Under the pieces are notes generated by a model. That model saw only the letters and a program-made list of their open reading frames with translations. It ran no database searches and was not told where the DNA came from. A DNA stretch of 64,000 nucleotides. Origin: Candidatus Parachristensenella avicola. Lineage in GTDB: Bacteria; Bacillota; Clostridia; Christensenellales; UMGS416. Position 1 is the stretch's first letter. Every line of letters begins with the position of its first letter. This document shows, one piece after another, positions 41,088-50,425 of the stretch. Where the stretch lies: positions 1 through 64,000 of the forward strand of contig CAJFUN010000009.1 of NCBI GenBank assembly GCA_904420205.1, written 5' to 3'. A program made the position numbers and the translations under genes.

Positions 41088-42302
41088 TTAGTCCAGACGA
41101 TCAAGCAGCCTCCCCTGGGCGTCATAGAGCAGGGCTGCGTCGCCCTTTTTTGCTTTCCATACCTTGTCGGTAGTCCAGACAAGGTCGCCTTGGGGCGGTT
41201 CGTCGCCGCTGATAATGGTCAGTGTGGCGCCGGGGGCTAGGGTAGTGCCTTTAGGGAAAACGTAGGTCTCGCCGCCGTTTTCCGAAAGGATCCAACAACC
41301 GGATAGATCCAGCGTCTGGTCGCCAGTGTTTTTCACCCGGACAAATTCTGCCTTGCGGTCGATGCCATCCAGCGCTAGGCCCGCCAGCGTCGAATCGCCC
41401 TGCAGGGCTTGGGTATGGCCCGGCGTGACTTGCTGGCCGTCGGTTGTATAGTCGTAGGTCAGCACATCACCGGAGGTTTGGACGTAGCTTATGCTCTTCT
41501 GTTCAAGCAGCGAAACCACCCGCTTGCCGGGCGACTCCGAATCCTCGGCGGGATCGCCGGTCAGGATGACATGCTCCGGGGCAACGGCTTGCAAAAAAGC
41601 TTCCGTGGTGGCGTCGTCTTTGCCGTGGTGGCCGGCCTTGAGCACCTGTGCGTTTAAGTTTTGCTGGCTGGCCAGCAGGAGCTTTTCCACATCCTCCTCC
41701 GCGTCGCCCATAAGGAGCATACGGGTCTGACCATATTGCAGCATAAGCACCAGCGCGTTATTATTCTCGTTTTCCTCATCCACATTGGTGGGCGCCAGCA
41801 CCGTTGCCTGCGCGCCGCCTAGCTGCAAGGTATCGCCTACGCGCAGCTGCTGGAGGCGCGTATCGTGGCCTTCTAACAGCGCGTCAAGCTGGCCGGATTG
41901 ATAAGTGACCGTATCCAGCGCGCTGACGTACAACGTGTCCACAGGGAAGGCTTGCAAAAGGCTCGGCAGGCCGCCCATGTGGTCCTTATGCCCGTGTGTC
42001 AGGATAACGCCCTCCAAACGGGTTACGCCATGGGCCGCCAGCGCCTGAGCGAGCTGGGCGTAGTCTTCAGCCTTGCCGGTATCCACCATATAATGGGTTC
42101 CTTCCGGCGTGGAAAGCAGCATAGCGTCAGCTTTCCCCACGTTGATGACGGAAAGCGTCAGCGTAGCTTGGCCGCCGGGCGTTGCAGTCTGTGGCGGGGC
42201 GGAGATCGCCGGCGAGGTAAGGCCGGGCTCCGGGCCTGAAGCGCATCCGGCAAGCGTCAATATCAAAAACAAGCTTATCAGCCAGGATATGGATCGTTTC
42301 AT
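41088..42302 (-). CDS. ComEC-like metallo-beta-lactamase lipoprotein with C-terminal lamin-tail domain
   Basis: A 404-residue exported protein. Residues 1-21 are a lipoprotein signal with lipobox LAGC. The metallo-beta-lactamase domain (about 50-300) has THGHKDHMGG (zinc motif), GDAEEDVEK and LKAGHHGKDDAT, as in the ComEC nuclease-like domain. Residues about 310-404 resemble a lamin-tail (LTD) immunoglobulin-like domain (DRKAEFVRVKNTGDQTLDLSGCWIL). The start is ATG 42302, with AAGGTGG upstream; a longer in-frame start would hide the signal peptide. It may be an extracellular nuclease or phosphodiesterase. It lies 53 bases downstream of the helicase gene. Confidence 0.88.
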   Translation of the reverse strand: MKRSISWLISLFLILTLAGCASGPEPGLTSPAISAPPQTATPGGQATLTLSVINVGKADAMLLSTPEGTHYMVDTGKAEDYAQLAQALAAHGVTRLEGVILTHGHKDHMGGLPSLLQAFPVDTLYVSALDTVTYQSGQLDALLEGHDTRLQQLRVGDTLQLGGAQATVLAPTNVDEENENNNALVLMLQYGQTRMLLMGDAEEDVEKLLLASQQNLNAQVLKAGHHGKDDATTEAFLQAVAPEHVILTGDPAEDSESPGKRVVSLLEQKSISYVQTSGDVLTYDYTTDGQQVTPGHTQALQGDSTLAGLALDGIDRKAEFVRVKNTGDQTLDLSGCWILSENGGETYVFPKGTTLAPGATLTIISGDEPPQGDLVWTTDKVWKAKKGDAALLYDAQGRLLDRLD

Positions 42303-42355
42303 GAGGCACCACCTTTCTTTTCTCTTAGACGAAGGTTCGATGCAAAACAATCCAG

Positions 42356-44710
42356 CTAGGATTGCGGTGCCCAAAATCGCGCCAAAAGGCGAGAGACGGC
42401 TCGCTCGTCGGAGCAACGGGGAAGAGGCAGCCAATGATCGGGATACAAGGCTTGATAACGCCATTGGGCAAAGCGTGGGTCGATGAGCAGCACAACGCCC
42501 CGATCGTTTTCCGTGCGGATGACACGGCCGGCGGCTTGCATGACCCGATTAAAACCGGGATAGGCGTAGGCATAAGCAAATCCATCCTCCCCCAGCGCGT
42601 CATGATAGGCTCGCAGCACGTTTCGCTCCATGTCGAGCTGAGGCAGCCCTACGCCGACGATCGCGGCGCCGGAAAGACGGTCGCCTACCAGGTCAATGCC
42701 CTCGGAAAAAAGACCGCCCATGACGGCAAAGGCCAGCATGCTGCGCCCGGAATCGGCGGTGAAGCGCTCCAGAAAGGCTTGGCGGGCCTCCTCGTCCATG
42801 CCGGCACGCTGGATGGGCGCATCGATATCAGGGCAGAGGCAACCAAAGAGTTGATGGGCCAGCTGCATGTACTGGTAGGAGGGGAAGAAAGCGAAATAGC
42901 ATCCCTCCTTAGCCTCGACCATGGCCTTCAGGCACCGGCAGACTCCGGCCAAGGACGCCTCACGAAAACGGTAGGCGGTGGGCAGGTGGTCGGCGGTTAG
43001 GATCATAAGGTTTTCGCGGGGGAAGGGGGAGGGGAGCCGTAATACCTTAGCGCCGGAAAGCCCCAGCATCCGCTGAAAATATTCGATAGGAGAAAGCGTA
43101 GCCGAAAAAAATAGACAGGCGCGGGCCTTCTCATAGCAGGCTGCCAGGCGCGAGGCGGGATCCATGCAGAAGATGCGGACCCGCACATGGGGTTCTTTTG
43201 CCTCCATCAACACGGTACAGCAGCCGTCGTATCCCTCTTCGGAGGCCTGATAATTGCGGCACAGGAAAAATAGATCGGCCAGCGCGTCCATAAAGGGTTC
43301 GCGGCCGCCGGCATCCATCCAGTCCTGGGCTACGCGCACAAAACTGCGTACTGCCTTGGAAAGAATCTCCGGTGGCTCCTCGCTCTGCAAGCTGCCACCG
43401 GCTTGCGCCAAAAAGTGCCGCAGCTGCACAAAAGCTTTCTGCAGCTCGCCAACGGCTTTCTTTAGCCGCCCCAAGGGCCCAGACGTGCCACCTGGCAGCG
43501 CGCGCTTAAGGATCATGACGTCATCCCAACTGAGCTGGGATGAGAACATATCCCTGGCGCGGTCGACAAGGTTGTGGCATTCGTCGACAAGCAGCACATG
43601 GTCACCGCCCTCTTCAAAGAAACGGCGCAGCTTTACCCGGGGATCAAAGGCGTAGTTAAAGTCGCAGATGATGATGTCAGCTTCCAGGGAAAGATCCAGC
43701 GCCAATTCAAAGGGGCAAAGCCGGTGACGTTCGGCCAGCAGCGCCAGCTGCTGGGCATCCCATATCCCAGGGGCGGACGCCTCTTCCAGCGCGGCGGGCA
43801 GCCGGTCATAATATCCGGCGGCCAGCGGACACGCGCCGGGATGGCAGCCTACACCGGGCGTGGGGCAGCATTTCTCTTTGGCTGTCAGCGTGACGGAGAG
43901 AAGCGGCGCGCCGGAACGGCTTAAGCATTGGACCGTCTGCTCGGCAACCTGCTTAAGCGTGCCCCGGGCCGCCAGATAGAAAATCCGCTCGCCGTGGCCC
44001 TCCCCCAGCGCCTTGACGGCGGGAAACAGTGCGGCGATGGTCTTCCCAATACCTGTGGGCGCCTCGACCATGACACAAGCGCTGTCCCGTATGCCTCGGT
44101 ATATCGCGGCAGACATGGCCCGTTGGCCGGGGCGGAAACCCTGAAAAGGAAATTGCAAAGTGGTTAACGCCTGGTTGCGAGCCTCAACACGGGACTGATG
44201 GGCGGACAGCCGGGCGACAAGCCCCTGACAGAGCTGAAGGAATTCGCGTATAATATCCGGCCCTTCATAGGCGCGCTCCAGCGCGCGGGTTTCGCCGGTA
44301 TGCAGCTGGATGTACACAAGGCGCAGCAAGACGCGTTCGGTGTCGTGCGTTAAGCACCACATGGCGCCATAGCACATGATCTGCGCCCAATAATGCGGGT
44401 TGGGGGTGAGATTATCCAAATCGGCTGCCGTCGTTTTTAGCTCCTCCAGGCAGACCGATAGGCCGTCTTCTATCAAGCCGTCAATCCGCCCGGAAATATC
44501 TAAAGCCAAATGGGGCGTATCCAAGGTATAGCAAAGGGGCACCTCGGCCTGGTAGCCCGGCGTTTCCACATGCTGCTGATATTGCTGGTGCAGGCGGGTT
44601 CCCTCTTGAAGGCGGCGGCCACTGGAGGGCGTGAGCACCAGATCACCCTGAGGAAGGGCAGCTTCCACCAGCTCCCGCACGGAGAGCTTATAATGAGGCT
44701 TATTTTCCAT
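42356..44710 (-). CDS. DinG/XPD-type helicase with N-terminal RecB-like nuclease domain
   Basis: A 784-residue superfamily 2 DNA helicase. Residues about 10-150 form a PD-(D/E)XK (RecB/Cas4-like) nuclease domain, with GRIDGLIED and CLEELKTT providing the acidic residues and Lys. The helicase starts near 195: Walker A EAPTGIGKT, an iron-sulphur cysteine set (CC, GCHPGACP), DECH box (VDECHN), FFSATL and the C-terminal QAAGRVIRTENDRG. It is probably involved in DNA repair or R-loop removal. The ATG at 44710 is preferred: no ribosome site exists before 44749, and a promoter places +1 at or near this ATG. Confidence 0.88.
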   Translation of the reverse strand: MENKPHYKLSVRELVEAALPQGDLVLTPSSGRRLQEGTRLHQQYQQHVETPGYQAEVPLCYTLDTPHLALDISGRIDGLIEDGLSVCLEELKTTAADLDNLTPNPHYWAQIMCYGAMWCLTHDTERVLLRLVYIQLHTGETRALERAYEGPDIIREFLQLCQGLVARLSAHQSRVEARNQALTTLQFPFQGFRPGQRAMSAAIYRGIRDSACVMVEAPTGIGKTIAALFPAVKALGEGHGERIFYLAARGTLKQVAEQTVQCLSRSGAPLLSVTLTAKEKCCPTPGVGCHPGACPLAAGYYDRLPAALEEASAPGIWDAQQLALLAERHRLCPFELALDLSLEADIIICDFNYAFDPRVKLRRFFEEGGDHVLLVDECHNLVDRARDMFSSQLSWDDVMILKRALPGGTSGPLGRLKKAVGELQKAFVQLRHFLAQAGGSLQSEEPPEILSKAVRSFVRVAQDWMDAGGREPFMDALADLFFLCRNYQASEEGYDGCCTVLMEAKEPHVRVRIFCMDPASRLAACYEKARACLFFSATLSPIEYFQRMLGLSGAKVLRLPSPFPRENLMILTADHLPTAYRFREASLAGVCRCLKAMVEAKEGCYFAFFPSYQYMQLAHQLFGCLCPDIDAPIQRAGMDEEARQAFLERFTADSGRSMLAFAVMGGLFSEGIDLVGDRLSGAAIVGVGLPQLDMERNVLRAYHDALGEDGFAYAYAYPGFNRVMQAAGRVIRTENDRGVVLLIDPRFAQWRYQALYPDHWLPLPRCSDERAVSRLLARFWAPQS

Positions 44711-44716
44711 AATCTC

Positions 44717-44745
44717 ATTATAAGCCTCTCCCGCTTCAAATTCAA
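44717..44745 (-). promoter_or_regulatory. helicase promoter, possibly giving a leaderless mRNA
   Basis: On the minus strand TTGAAT (44740-44745) and a perfect TATAAT (44717-44722) are 17 bases apart. The ATG at 44710 begins seven bases after the -10, where transcription normally starts. Confidence 0.65.
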
Positions 44746-44815
44746 ACATATGTTTAGGATGCGATTCCAGTACCGGCGAAGAAGAAAGTCACGGAGCGCA
44801 AAGGGTGGAAAACCG

Positions 44816-44844
44816 TTGAGACGAACGCCGAAATGTGATAAAAT
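44816..44844 (+). promoter_or_regulatory. promoter of the 44.9-kb lipoprotein gene
   Basis: TTGAGA (44816-44821) and TAAAAT (44839-44844) are 17 bases apart, 33 bases before the ATG. Confidence 0.6.
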
Positions 44845-44877
44845 AGACCCGGATATTTCGGATAGGAGAGAATCAGA

Positions 44878-45486
44878 ATGAAAAAGCGGGCGGCCCTATG
44901 GGTGGCTTTGGTAATGATCGTGGCGCTGGCCGGCGGGTGCAGCGCCGCAAGACAGAATACGCTGATGGGCAACCGTGTGAATCTATCCTATGCCGGTGCG
45001 CAGCGGGATGGGTCCCATCAGTATACCTCGGCGGTGGGGGAGCTGACATGGAAGGAGGGCGAGCCCATTACCCTGGACGGAAAGCCTTTCGCCCAAATAG
45101 AAGGGCGCAGCGGTATCTTTACGTTTGACGACGGGCGCGTGCTTTCCGGCACGCTGGACGCTTCCGGCGCGCTCCAAGAGGTAACGGTTGCCGTCAATAC
45201 CGAGGTCAAGCAAAGCGACTATCCCCAAATGGAAGCCGCGCTCCTTGTATACCAGGCGGAGGCCTCCATTCTCCGGCAGCGGAATACGACTACGATTGTT
45301 TCCGTCGTTGTGCTGCTGGCTTTGGCCGCCGCCGCGATTTTTGCCGCTGCGCCGCTGACTGCCTGGCTGATTCAGCGAGGATGGATGCCGGGCGAAAAAC
45401 GTAAGCCCGTGGTGAACATCGCCCGCTTGGCGGGAATCGTTCTGGCGGTTGTTGCCTTGATTATTATCCTTGTTGCGGTATTTTAG
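44878..45486 (+). CDS. membrane-anchored lipoprotein of unknown function
   Basis: A 202-residue protein. Residues 1-21 are a lipoprotein signal ending AGGC. The exported part (22-130) has beta-rich sequence with no recognised domain. Two strong hydrophobic helices at about 140-165 and 182-202 return it to the membrane, with a short basic loop (RGWMPGEKRKP) between. AGGAGAG precedes the ATG. It lies upstream of secG, but secG has its own promoter. The function is not known. Confidence 0.75.
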   Translation: MKKRAALWVALVMIVALAGGCSAARQNTLMGNRVNLSYAGAQRDGSHQYTSAVGELTWKEGEPITLDGKPFAQIEGRSGIFTFDDGRVLSGTLDASGALQEVTVAVNTEVKQSDYPQMEAALLVYQAEASILRQRNTTTIVSVVVLLALAAAAIFAAAPLTAWLIQRGWMPGEKRKPVVNIARLAGIVLAVVALIIILVAVF

Positions 45487-45496
45487 GCGTAAACAC

Positions 45497-45526
45497 TTGC
45501 CAAGCATCCCAAGACCATGATATAAT
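45497..45526 (+). promoter_or_regulatory. secG promoter
   Basis: TTGCCA (45497-45502) and extended -10 TGATATAAT (TATAAT at 45521-45526), spacing 18 bases. Confidence 0.7.
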
Positions 45527-45557
45527 TGCCAAGATGTAGACAGGGAGGATTGACTCG

Positions 45558-45803
45558 ATGGAAGTTGCCAAGATCATCTTGAATATCATCATTGCGCTGG
45601 CGAGTATCGCCATGATTGTATTTGTGCTGCTGCAGCCCTCCAAGGACGTGATGTCTGCCGCGATTACCGGCGTAAACGACGACGCCATGCGCGGGGCGGT
45701 TCGCAAGAGCCGGCCGGAGCTGCGCTATGCTTTCTATACCAAGGTGCTGGCAGCGGTCATCGGCGTGCTGTGCTTGGTATGCGTATTCCTGGATAAGTTT
45801 TAG
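45558..45803 (+). CDS. secG: preprotein translocase subunit SecG
   Basis: An 81-residue inner-membrane protein, the small SecYEG subunit that assists protein translocation. Two hydrophobic helices, residues 4-25 and about 57-78, are joined by a cytoplasmic loop containing LLQPSKDVMSAAITG, the SecG-like polar segment. The length is normal. GGGAGG precedes the ATG. In many Firmicutes secG is followed by rnr and smpB. Here a terminator and a NUDIX gene come between secG and rnr. Confidence 0.88.
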   Translation: MEVAKIILNIIIALASIAMIVFVLLQPSKDVMSAAITGVNDDAMRGAVRKSRPELRYAFYTKVLAAVIGVLCLVCVFLDKF

Positions 45804-45815
45804 TCAACTGCGGGC

Positions 45816-45848
45816 GCCCTGTGTTACGCATACACGGGGCTCTTTTTT
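45816..45848 (+). terminator. secG terminator
   Basis: GCCCTGTGT pairs with ACACGGGGC (one G-T pair), 7-base loop, followed by TCTTTTTT. Confidence 0.88.
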
Positions 45849-45893
45849 CTGTCGGGCATATGTCGCCTTGGCGCGCCGGGAAAGGAGCGGAAA

Positions 45894-46430
45894 ATGGAGC
45901 TGTATGAAAAGGTCATAAAACGGGAACGGTGTTATGAGGGAAAAATTTTCGCGCTGGATCATCTTGAGGTAGAGCTTCCCGATGGCTCCCATTCCACCCG
46001 GGATGTGGTGGAGAATGCCGACGCGGTCTGCGTTGTGGCGATCGATGAGCAGGACAGGCTTTTATTGGTCCGGCAATACCGCATCGCTGCGGGAAGTGTG
46101 CTGACGGAGATTCCGGCGGGTAAGCTGGAAAAGGGCGAATCGCCGGAGGAAGGCGCGCGGCGGGAGCTTAAGGAGGAAACCGGCTGCATACCGGGCCGGC
46201 TGGAATACCTTTTCGGCTTGAAAATGACGCCTGGATTTGTGACCGAAACCGTACATCATTTCCTGGCGACAGATTTGCGTTTTGAGGAAGCCACGCCCGA
46301 CACAGGCGAATTCCTGCAGGTGGAGCGGGTCGATTTCCATCAAGCGGTGCAGGATATCCTGGCCGGACGATACCACGATGGAAAAACCGTAGCCGGCGTG
46401 CTGGCGGCTGCGGCGAAGATGAATAAGTAA
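45894..46430 (+). CDS. NUDIX hydrolase, ADP-ribose pyrophosphatase type
   Basis: A 178-residue enzyme that hydrolyses nucleoside diphosphate-linked compounds, most likely ADP-ribose to AMP and ribose-5-phosphate. The Nudix box GKLEKGESPEEGARRELKEETG (about residues 77-98) fits GX5EX7REUXEEXGU. The N-terminal strand-rich part and the TPGFVTETVHHFLA segment match the NudF/YqkG group. AAAGGAG precedes the ATG. It lies 75 bases before rnr. Confidence 0.92.
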   Translation: MELYEKVIKRERCYEGKIFALDHLEVELPDGSHSTRDVVENADAVCVVAIDEQDRLLLVRQYRIAAGSVLTEIPAGKLEKGESPEEGARRELKEETGCIPGRLEYLFGLKMTPGFVTETVHHFLATDLRFEEATPDTGEFLQVERVDFHQAVQDILAGRYHDGKTVAGVLAAAAKMNK

Positions 46431-46505
46431 TTGCGGGGGGAGGCGGAGCCGGCGCCAGCTGGACGCGTCCCTCCTAACTTTTTACCACAAGACAAGGAGA
46501 AACAT

Positions 46506-48668
46506 ATGAGAATACCCAACGAAAAAGAAATGGCTCTGTGGGAGAATACACGAGAAATCTTGGAGCACTGGAAAGGCGCGCCGCCCAAAGAAAAAGAGCT
46601 TTGCGATGCGGTCAACCCAGAGCACCGCGGCGAATATTATGATCTCATTCAGGCATGGCTGGCAGAGGGGCGGCTGGCCCTGTCCAGCAAAGAAGGCATT
46701 GGCCTGCCCAGCCAATTCGGCTATATAGGCGGCCGCGTGCAGCGCAATGCCCGGGGCTTTGCATTCTTGGTGCAGCCGGACGACGAGGAGGACTTCTTCA
46801 TTTCGCCTACCAACCTAGGCGCGGCGATGCATGGCGACATCGTGTTGGCCCAGCCCCAAGGCCGGGCGCGCGAGGGCATGCGCAAAGAGTGTAAGGTGGT
46901 CAAGGTTCTGACCCGGGCGCGTACCCATGTGGTGGGGACCTACAAGGCCGACTTCCGTGGCTCCGGCTGCGTCATCAGCGACGATACCCGGCTGGGCGCG
47001 GTGGTCTTTATCCCCGCACAGGAGACCGGCGGCGCCAAGGACGGAATGAAGGTGGTGGCGGAGATTACGCGCTACCCTGACGGCAAGCGGGACGACTGCG
47101 CCGGCCGCATTACCGAGGTGCTGGGTGAGGCCGGAGACAAAGGCGTGGATATCACCGCTATCGTTCGGGCCATGGAGATTCGCGATATATTCCCGCCGCA
47201 GGTGATGGAGGAAGCGGACCGGCTGCCGCAGCAGGTGACCTCGGAGCAGATCCAAGGCCGGACTGACTGGCGGGGTATTCCGACAGTGACCATCGACGGC
47301 GACGATTCCAAGGATTTTGACGATGCGGTTTCGCTACAGGAGCTGGATAACGGGTTGCTGCGGCTGGGCGTGCACATTGCCGACGTATCGGAGTATGTGC
47401 GCCGGGGAAGTCCGCTGGATCGGGAGGCTTATGAGCGGGGGACTTCGGTCTATCTGCTGGACCGGGTTATCCCCATGCTGCCGGAAGCGCTGTCCAATGG
47501 CATCTGTTCGCTGAACCCGCAGGTGGACCGGTTGGCTCTGACTTGCGTGATGGATTTGAACGACCAGGGCGATGTGGTGAACTTTAAACTGGAAGAGTCG
47601 GTTATCCGCTCGACCCAGCGAATGACCTACCATGACGTCAACCGGATCCTGGAAGATAACGACCCGGAGCTATGTGAAAAATATGCGGCGCTTGTGCCGA
47701 TGTTTCGCCAAATGGAGCGGGCCGCGCAGTGGCTGCAGGGGCGCAGAAAGCGCCGCGGGGCCTTAGAGCTTGATATTCCAGAGCCGCAAATCGTGCTGGA
47801 TGAGGATGGGCATGCGATAGATGTCGTCGTCCATGAGCGCGGCGTTTCCAACCGGATGATCGAGGAATTTATGCTGGTAGCCAATGAGACGGTGGCTGGC
47901 TGGTTGGACGGCATGGGGATCCCTGCCGTATATCGGGTGCATGAGCAGCCGGATCCTGAAAAAATGCAGGATCTGGACGCCTTCGTGCAGCCCTTCGGTT
48001 ATCGGATTAAAGGATTGAACAAGGGCGTTACCCCCAAAAACCTGCAGCAGTTGCTGGAGCGCATGGAGGGACAAAGCTGTGCGGCAGTGGTTAACCGCGT
48101 GATGCTTCGTTCCTTACAAAAAGCCCGCTATGCGCCTCAGAATTTGGGACATTTCGGCTTGGCAGCCACCGATTATTGCCACTTTACCTCGCCGATTCGC
48201 CGGTATCCCGACCTGACGGTACACCGTTCCGTCAAAGCGGTGCTGCGGGGGCTGGCCGACGGGCGCTGGGTGGAAGAGGCCGCCGCTAGTATGCCGGCTA
48301 TTGCGCTGGAGTCCTCAGAAAAAGAGGTGGCGGCCGTCAAGGCGGAGCGCGAAGTCGACGATCTGAAGATGGCCGAATATATGTCCGGCCATGTGGGCGA
48401 ACACTTTGAAGGCGTGATTTCCGGCGTGACGGAATTTGGCATTTTTGTGGAGCTGCCCAATACGGTTGAGGGCCTTGTGCGGTTGGCGACCATGGAGGAC
48501 GACTACTACGATTTCAATGAGAAAGCTTATGCGCTGATCGGGCGGCGTACGGGCAAAGCGTATCACCTAGGCGATACGGTCAAGGTGATCGTGGCCAAGG
48601 CGGATGTCGTCTCCCGGCAGATCGATTTTACGCTGGAAAAGAGCGCCAGAAATCTCGGCAAGAGATAG
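46506..48668 (+). CDS. rnr: ribonuclease R
   Basis: A 720-residue 3'-5' exoribonuclease that degrades structured RNA and takes part in rRNA and trans-translation quality control. N-terminal helix-turn-helix and OB cold-shock domains (residues about 1-220) are followed by the RNB catalytic domain with GDDSKDFDDAV (about 265-275, the four Asp magnesium ligands). The conserved HFTSPIRRYPDL is at about 558. The S1 domain is near the C-terminus (HVGEHFEGVISGVTEFGIFVEL). The start is ATG 46506, with AAGGAG upstream. No smpB follows, unlike the common Firmicutes order. Confidence 0.95.
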   Translation: MRIPNEKEMALWENTREILEHWKGAPPKEKELCDAVNPEHRGEYYDLIQAWLAEGRLALSSKEGIGLPSQFGYIGGRVQRNARGFAFLVQPDDEEDFFISPTNLGAAMHGDIVLAQPQGRAREGMRKECKVVKVLTRARTHVVGTYKADFRGSGCVISDDTRLGAVVFIPAQETGGAKDGMKVVAEITRYPDGKRDDCAGRITEVLGEAGDKGVDITAIVRAMEIRDIFPPQVMEEADRLPQQVTSEQIQGRTDWRGIPTVTIDGDDSKDFDDAVSLQELDNGLLRLGVHIADVSEYVRRGSPLDREAYERGTSVYLLDRVIPMLPEALSNGICSLNPQVDRLALTCVMDLNDQGDVVNFKLEESVIRSTQRMTYHDVNRILEDNDPELCEKYAALVPMFRQMERAAQWLQGRRKRRGALELDIPEPQIVLDEDGHAIDVVVHERGVSNRMIEEFMLVANETVAGWLDGMGIPAVYRVHEQPDPEKMQDLDAFVQPFGYRIKGLNKGVTPKNLQQLLERMEGQSCAAVVNRVMLRSLQKARYAPQNLGHFGLAATDYCHFTSPIRRYPDLTVHRSVKAVLRGLADGRWVEEAAASMPAIALESSEKEVAAVKAEREVDDLKMAEYMSGHVGEHFEGVISGVTEFGIFVELPNTVEGLVRLATMEDDYYDFNEKAYALIGRRTGKAYHLGDTVKVIVAKADVVSRQIDFTLEKSARNLGKR

Positions 48669-48685
48669 AAATTATCGCCAAGGGT

Positions 48686-48715
48686 TTGAAAAATCCAGCA
48701 TGGCTATGCTACAAT
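48686..48715 (+). promoter_or_regulatory. promoter of the histidine kinase/response regulator operon
   Basis: TTGAAA (48686-48691) and TACAAT (48710-48715), spacing 18 bases. Confidence 0.6.
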
Positions 48716-48754
48716 ATACAGATAAGCAACAATCCCTGAAGGAGGACGGCGTAA

Positions 48755-50425
48755 ATGAAGTGGTCGAAGCTGTCCATTGGGAGGCAGATCGGGCTTATCG
48801 CGGTGGTGTTGTCCACCCTGTTGGTGGCGATTGTTGTGATCAACGCGGCATTGGTGATCGGGCAAAGCCAGGCCAGCTGGAGGGAGAGCGCGGGCCTAAT
48901 CCATCAGGAGGCGGCGAGCGTGCTGGCAGAAAACCTGGCGCAGGTGGAAATGGTGGCGGCTGGAGTTGCAGCGGAACCTGCAATCCTTTCGGAAAGCGAA
49001 GAGGAAGCCGCCGTAGAGTCGCGTCAGCGGCTGCTGAATTTGCTGATCGGGTTATGCCCCCAGGTATCCTCGATCGAAACGGAAAGCATCCATGCCGAAA
49101 CCCGGGCGATGGGAGAAAACGGATTCAGCGATTTGATCAATTTGCCGGAATTGTCCGGCGGCTCTGTTTATGGTATCCTATATTCATATTGGATCAAAGG
49201 CGGTAGCGGCCGGGTGCAGGTCTATGTAAGCGCCCAGGCCCTCAGCAAGCTGCTTCCCCAGCGGGCCAACGCGAGAATTCTATTGCTCGATGGGAAAAAC
49301 CAGGTTGTGGCCTGCGACGACACCGCCAAGATTGGGACGCATTTTGAACCAGCAGAAGGCGAGATTTTTACCGATAGCCATGGGCGTCAGTACATGCAGC
49401 AGATTTCAGACACTCCCTATGACCGATATCGGGTAGTCACGCTGGTGTCGGGCGCAGCTGAGCTGGAACGGCGGGTGGGGCGTATTATTCCCGTCAATAT
49501 TTTTGCTACGCTGCTCATGGTGGGGGTTGCTGCCGCCTGTTTTTATCTGCTGCATCTTTCGGTTTCTAAACCCATTGGGGACATGATGGATACGCTGGCT
49601 ATTCTGCGCAAACGTCCGGATGCGCGAATCTCCATGACGCTTCGGGGTAACCGGGAGATGATCGAGCTTTCACGCAGCTTCAATAAGATGATGGATGAAA
49701 ACGAACGGCTGAATGTGAAGCTGGTGGAAGCGAACGTCCGTCTGTACCAGGCTGAACTAATCCGCAAGCAGACGGATATGGCGATGTTGGTCAGCCAGAT
49801 CAATCCGCACTTTTTATACAATACACTGGAGGTCATCAAAGGGATGGCTTACCGCGTGGGCTCCAAAACGATTGTGGAGATGACGCGGGCGCTGGGCACG
49901 ATTTTCCGCTATTCCCTCAAGGCGCCGGAGGTCGTAACGCTGCGTCAGGAGACGGATATGCTGAAAAACTATCTGACAATCCAGTTGGCGCGCTTTGGCG
50001 ACCGGTTTCAAGTGCATTATGACCTGCCAGAAGAGCTGATGGACGAAGATGTGCTTAAAATGGTCCTCCAGCCGCTGTGCGAGAATGCCATTACCCATGG
50101 CTTGGAAATGATGGAAAAGGGTGGACACCTCTATATATCGGCCTGCCGGAGTGAAGATAGCCTGTTTATAACGGTGCAGGATAACGGGCTCGGGATGGAT
50201 GAGGAGACGTTGAGGCAGGTAAGGGCTAAACTGGAGAAGATCAGCGACGTATCCTCTCTCTATGAAATGGGATCGGACGGGATCGGACTTGTCAATGTTC
50301 ACGGGCGCATTCGGATGCGCTACGGGGAAGGCTATGGTTTGTCGATCGATTCGCAGGCAGGTAAAGGAACGCGCGTGGCGCTGTGGATGCCGGGAAGGAG
50401 ACCACAGGATTGTATAAAGTATTGA
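48755..50425 (+). CDS. YesM-type sensor histidine kinase
   Basis: A 556-residue membrane kinase. Helix 1 (residues about 11-34), an extracellular sensor of about 210 residues, helix 2 (about 243-266) and a HAMP linker lead to the His_kinase domain with SQINPHFLYNTLE (the phosphorylated His near residue 352). The HATPase domain has CENAITHG, DNGLGMD and GIGLVNVHGRIRM. YesM/LytS-type kinases in Firmicutes usually sense carbohydrates together with solute-binding proteins. AAGGAGG precedes the ATG. The response regulator overlaps its 3' end. Confidence 0.92.
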   Translation: MKWSKLSIGRQIGLIAVVLSTLLVAIVVINAALVIGQSQASWRESAGLIHQEAASVLAENLAQVEMVAAGVAAEPAILSESEEEAAVESRQRLLNLLIGLCPQVSSIETESIHAETRAMGENGFSDLINLPELSGGSVYGILYSYWIKGGSGRVQVYVSAQALSKLLPQRANARILLLDGKNQVVACDDTAKIGTHFEPAEGEIFTDSHGRQYMQQISDTPYDRYRVVTLVSGAAELERRVGRIIPVNIFATLLMVGVAAACFYLLHLSVSKPIGDMMDTLAILRKRPDARISMTLRGNREMIELSRSFNKMMDENERLNVKLVEANVRLYQAELIRKQTDMAMLVSQINPHFLYNTLEVIKGMAYRVGSKTIVEMTRALGTIFRYSLKAPEVVTLRQETDMLKNYLTIQLARFGDRFQVHYDLPEELMDEDVLKMVLQPLCENAITHGLEMMEKGGHLYISACRSEDSLFITVQDNGLGMDEETLRQVRAKLEKISDVSSLYEMGSDGIGLVNVHGRIRMRYGEGYGLSIDSQAGKGTRVALWMPGRRPQDCIKY

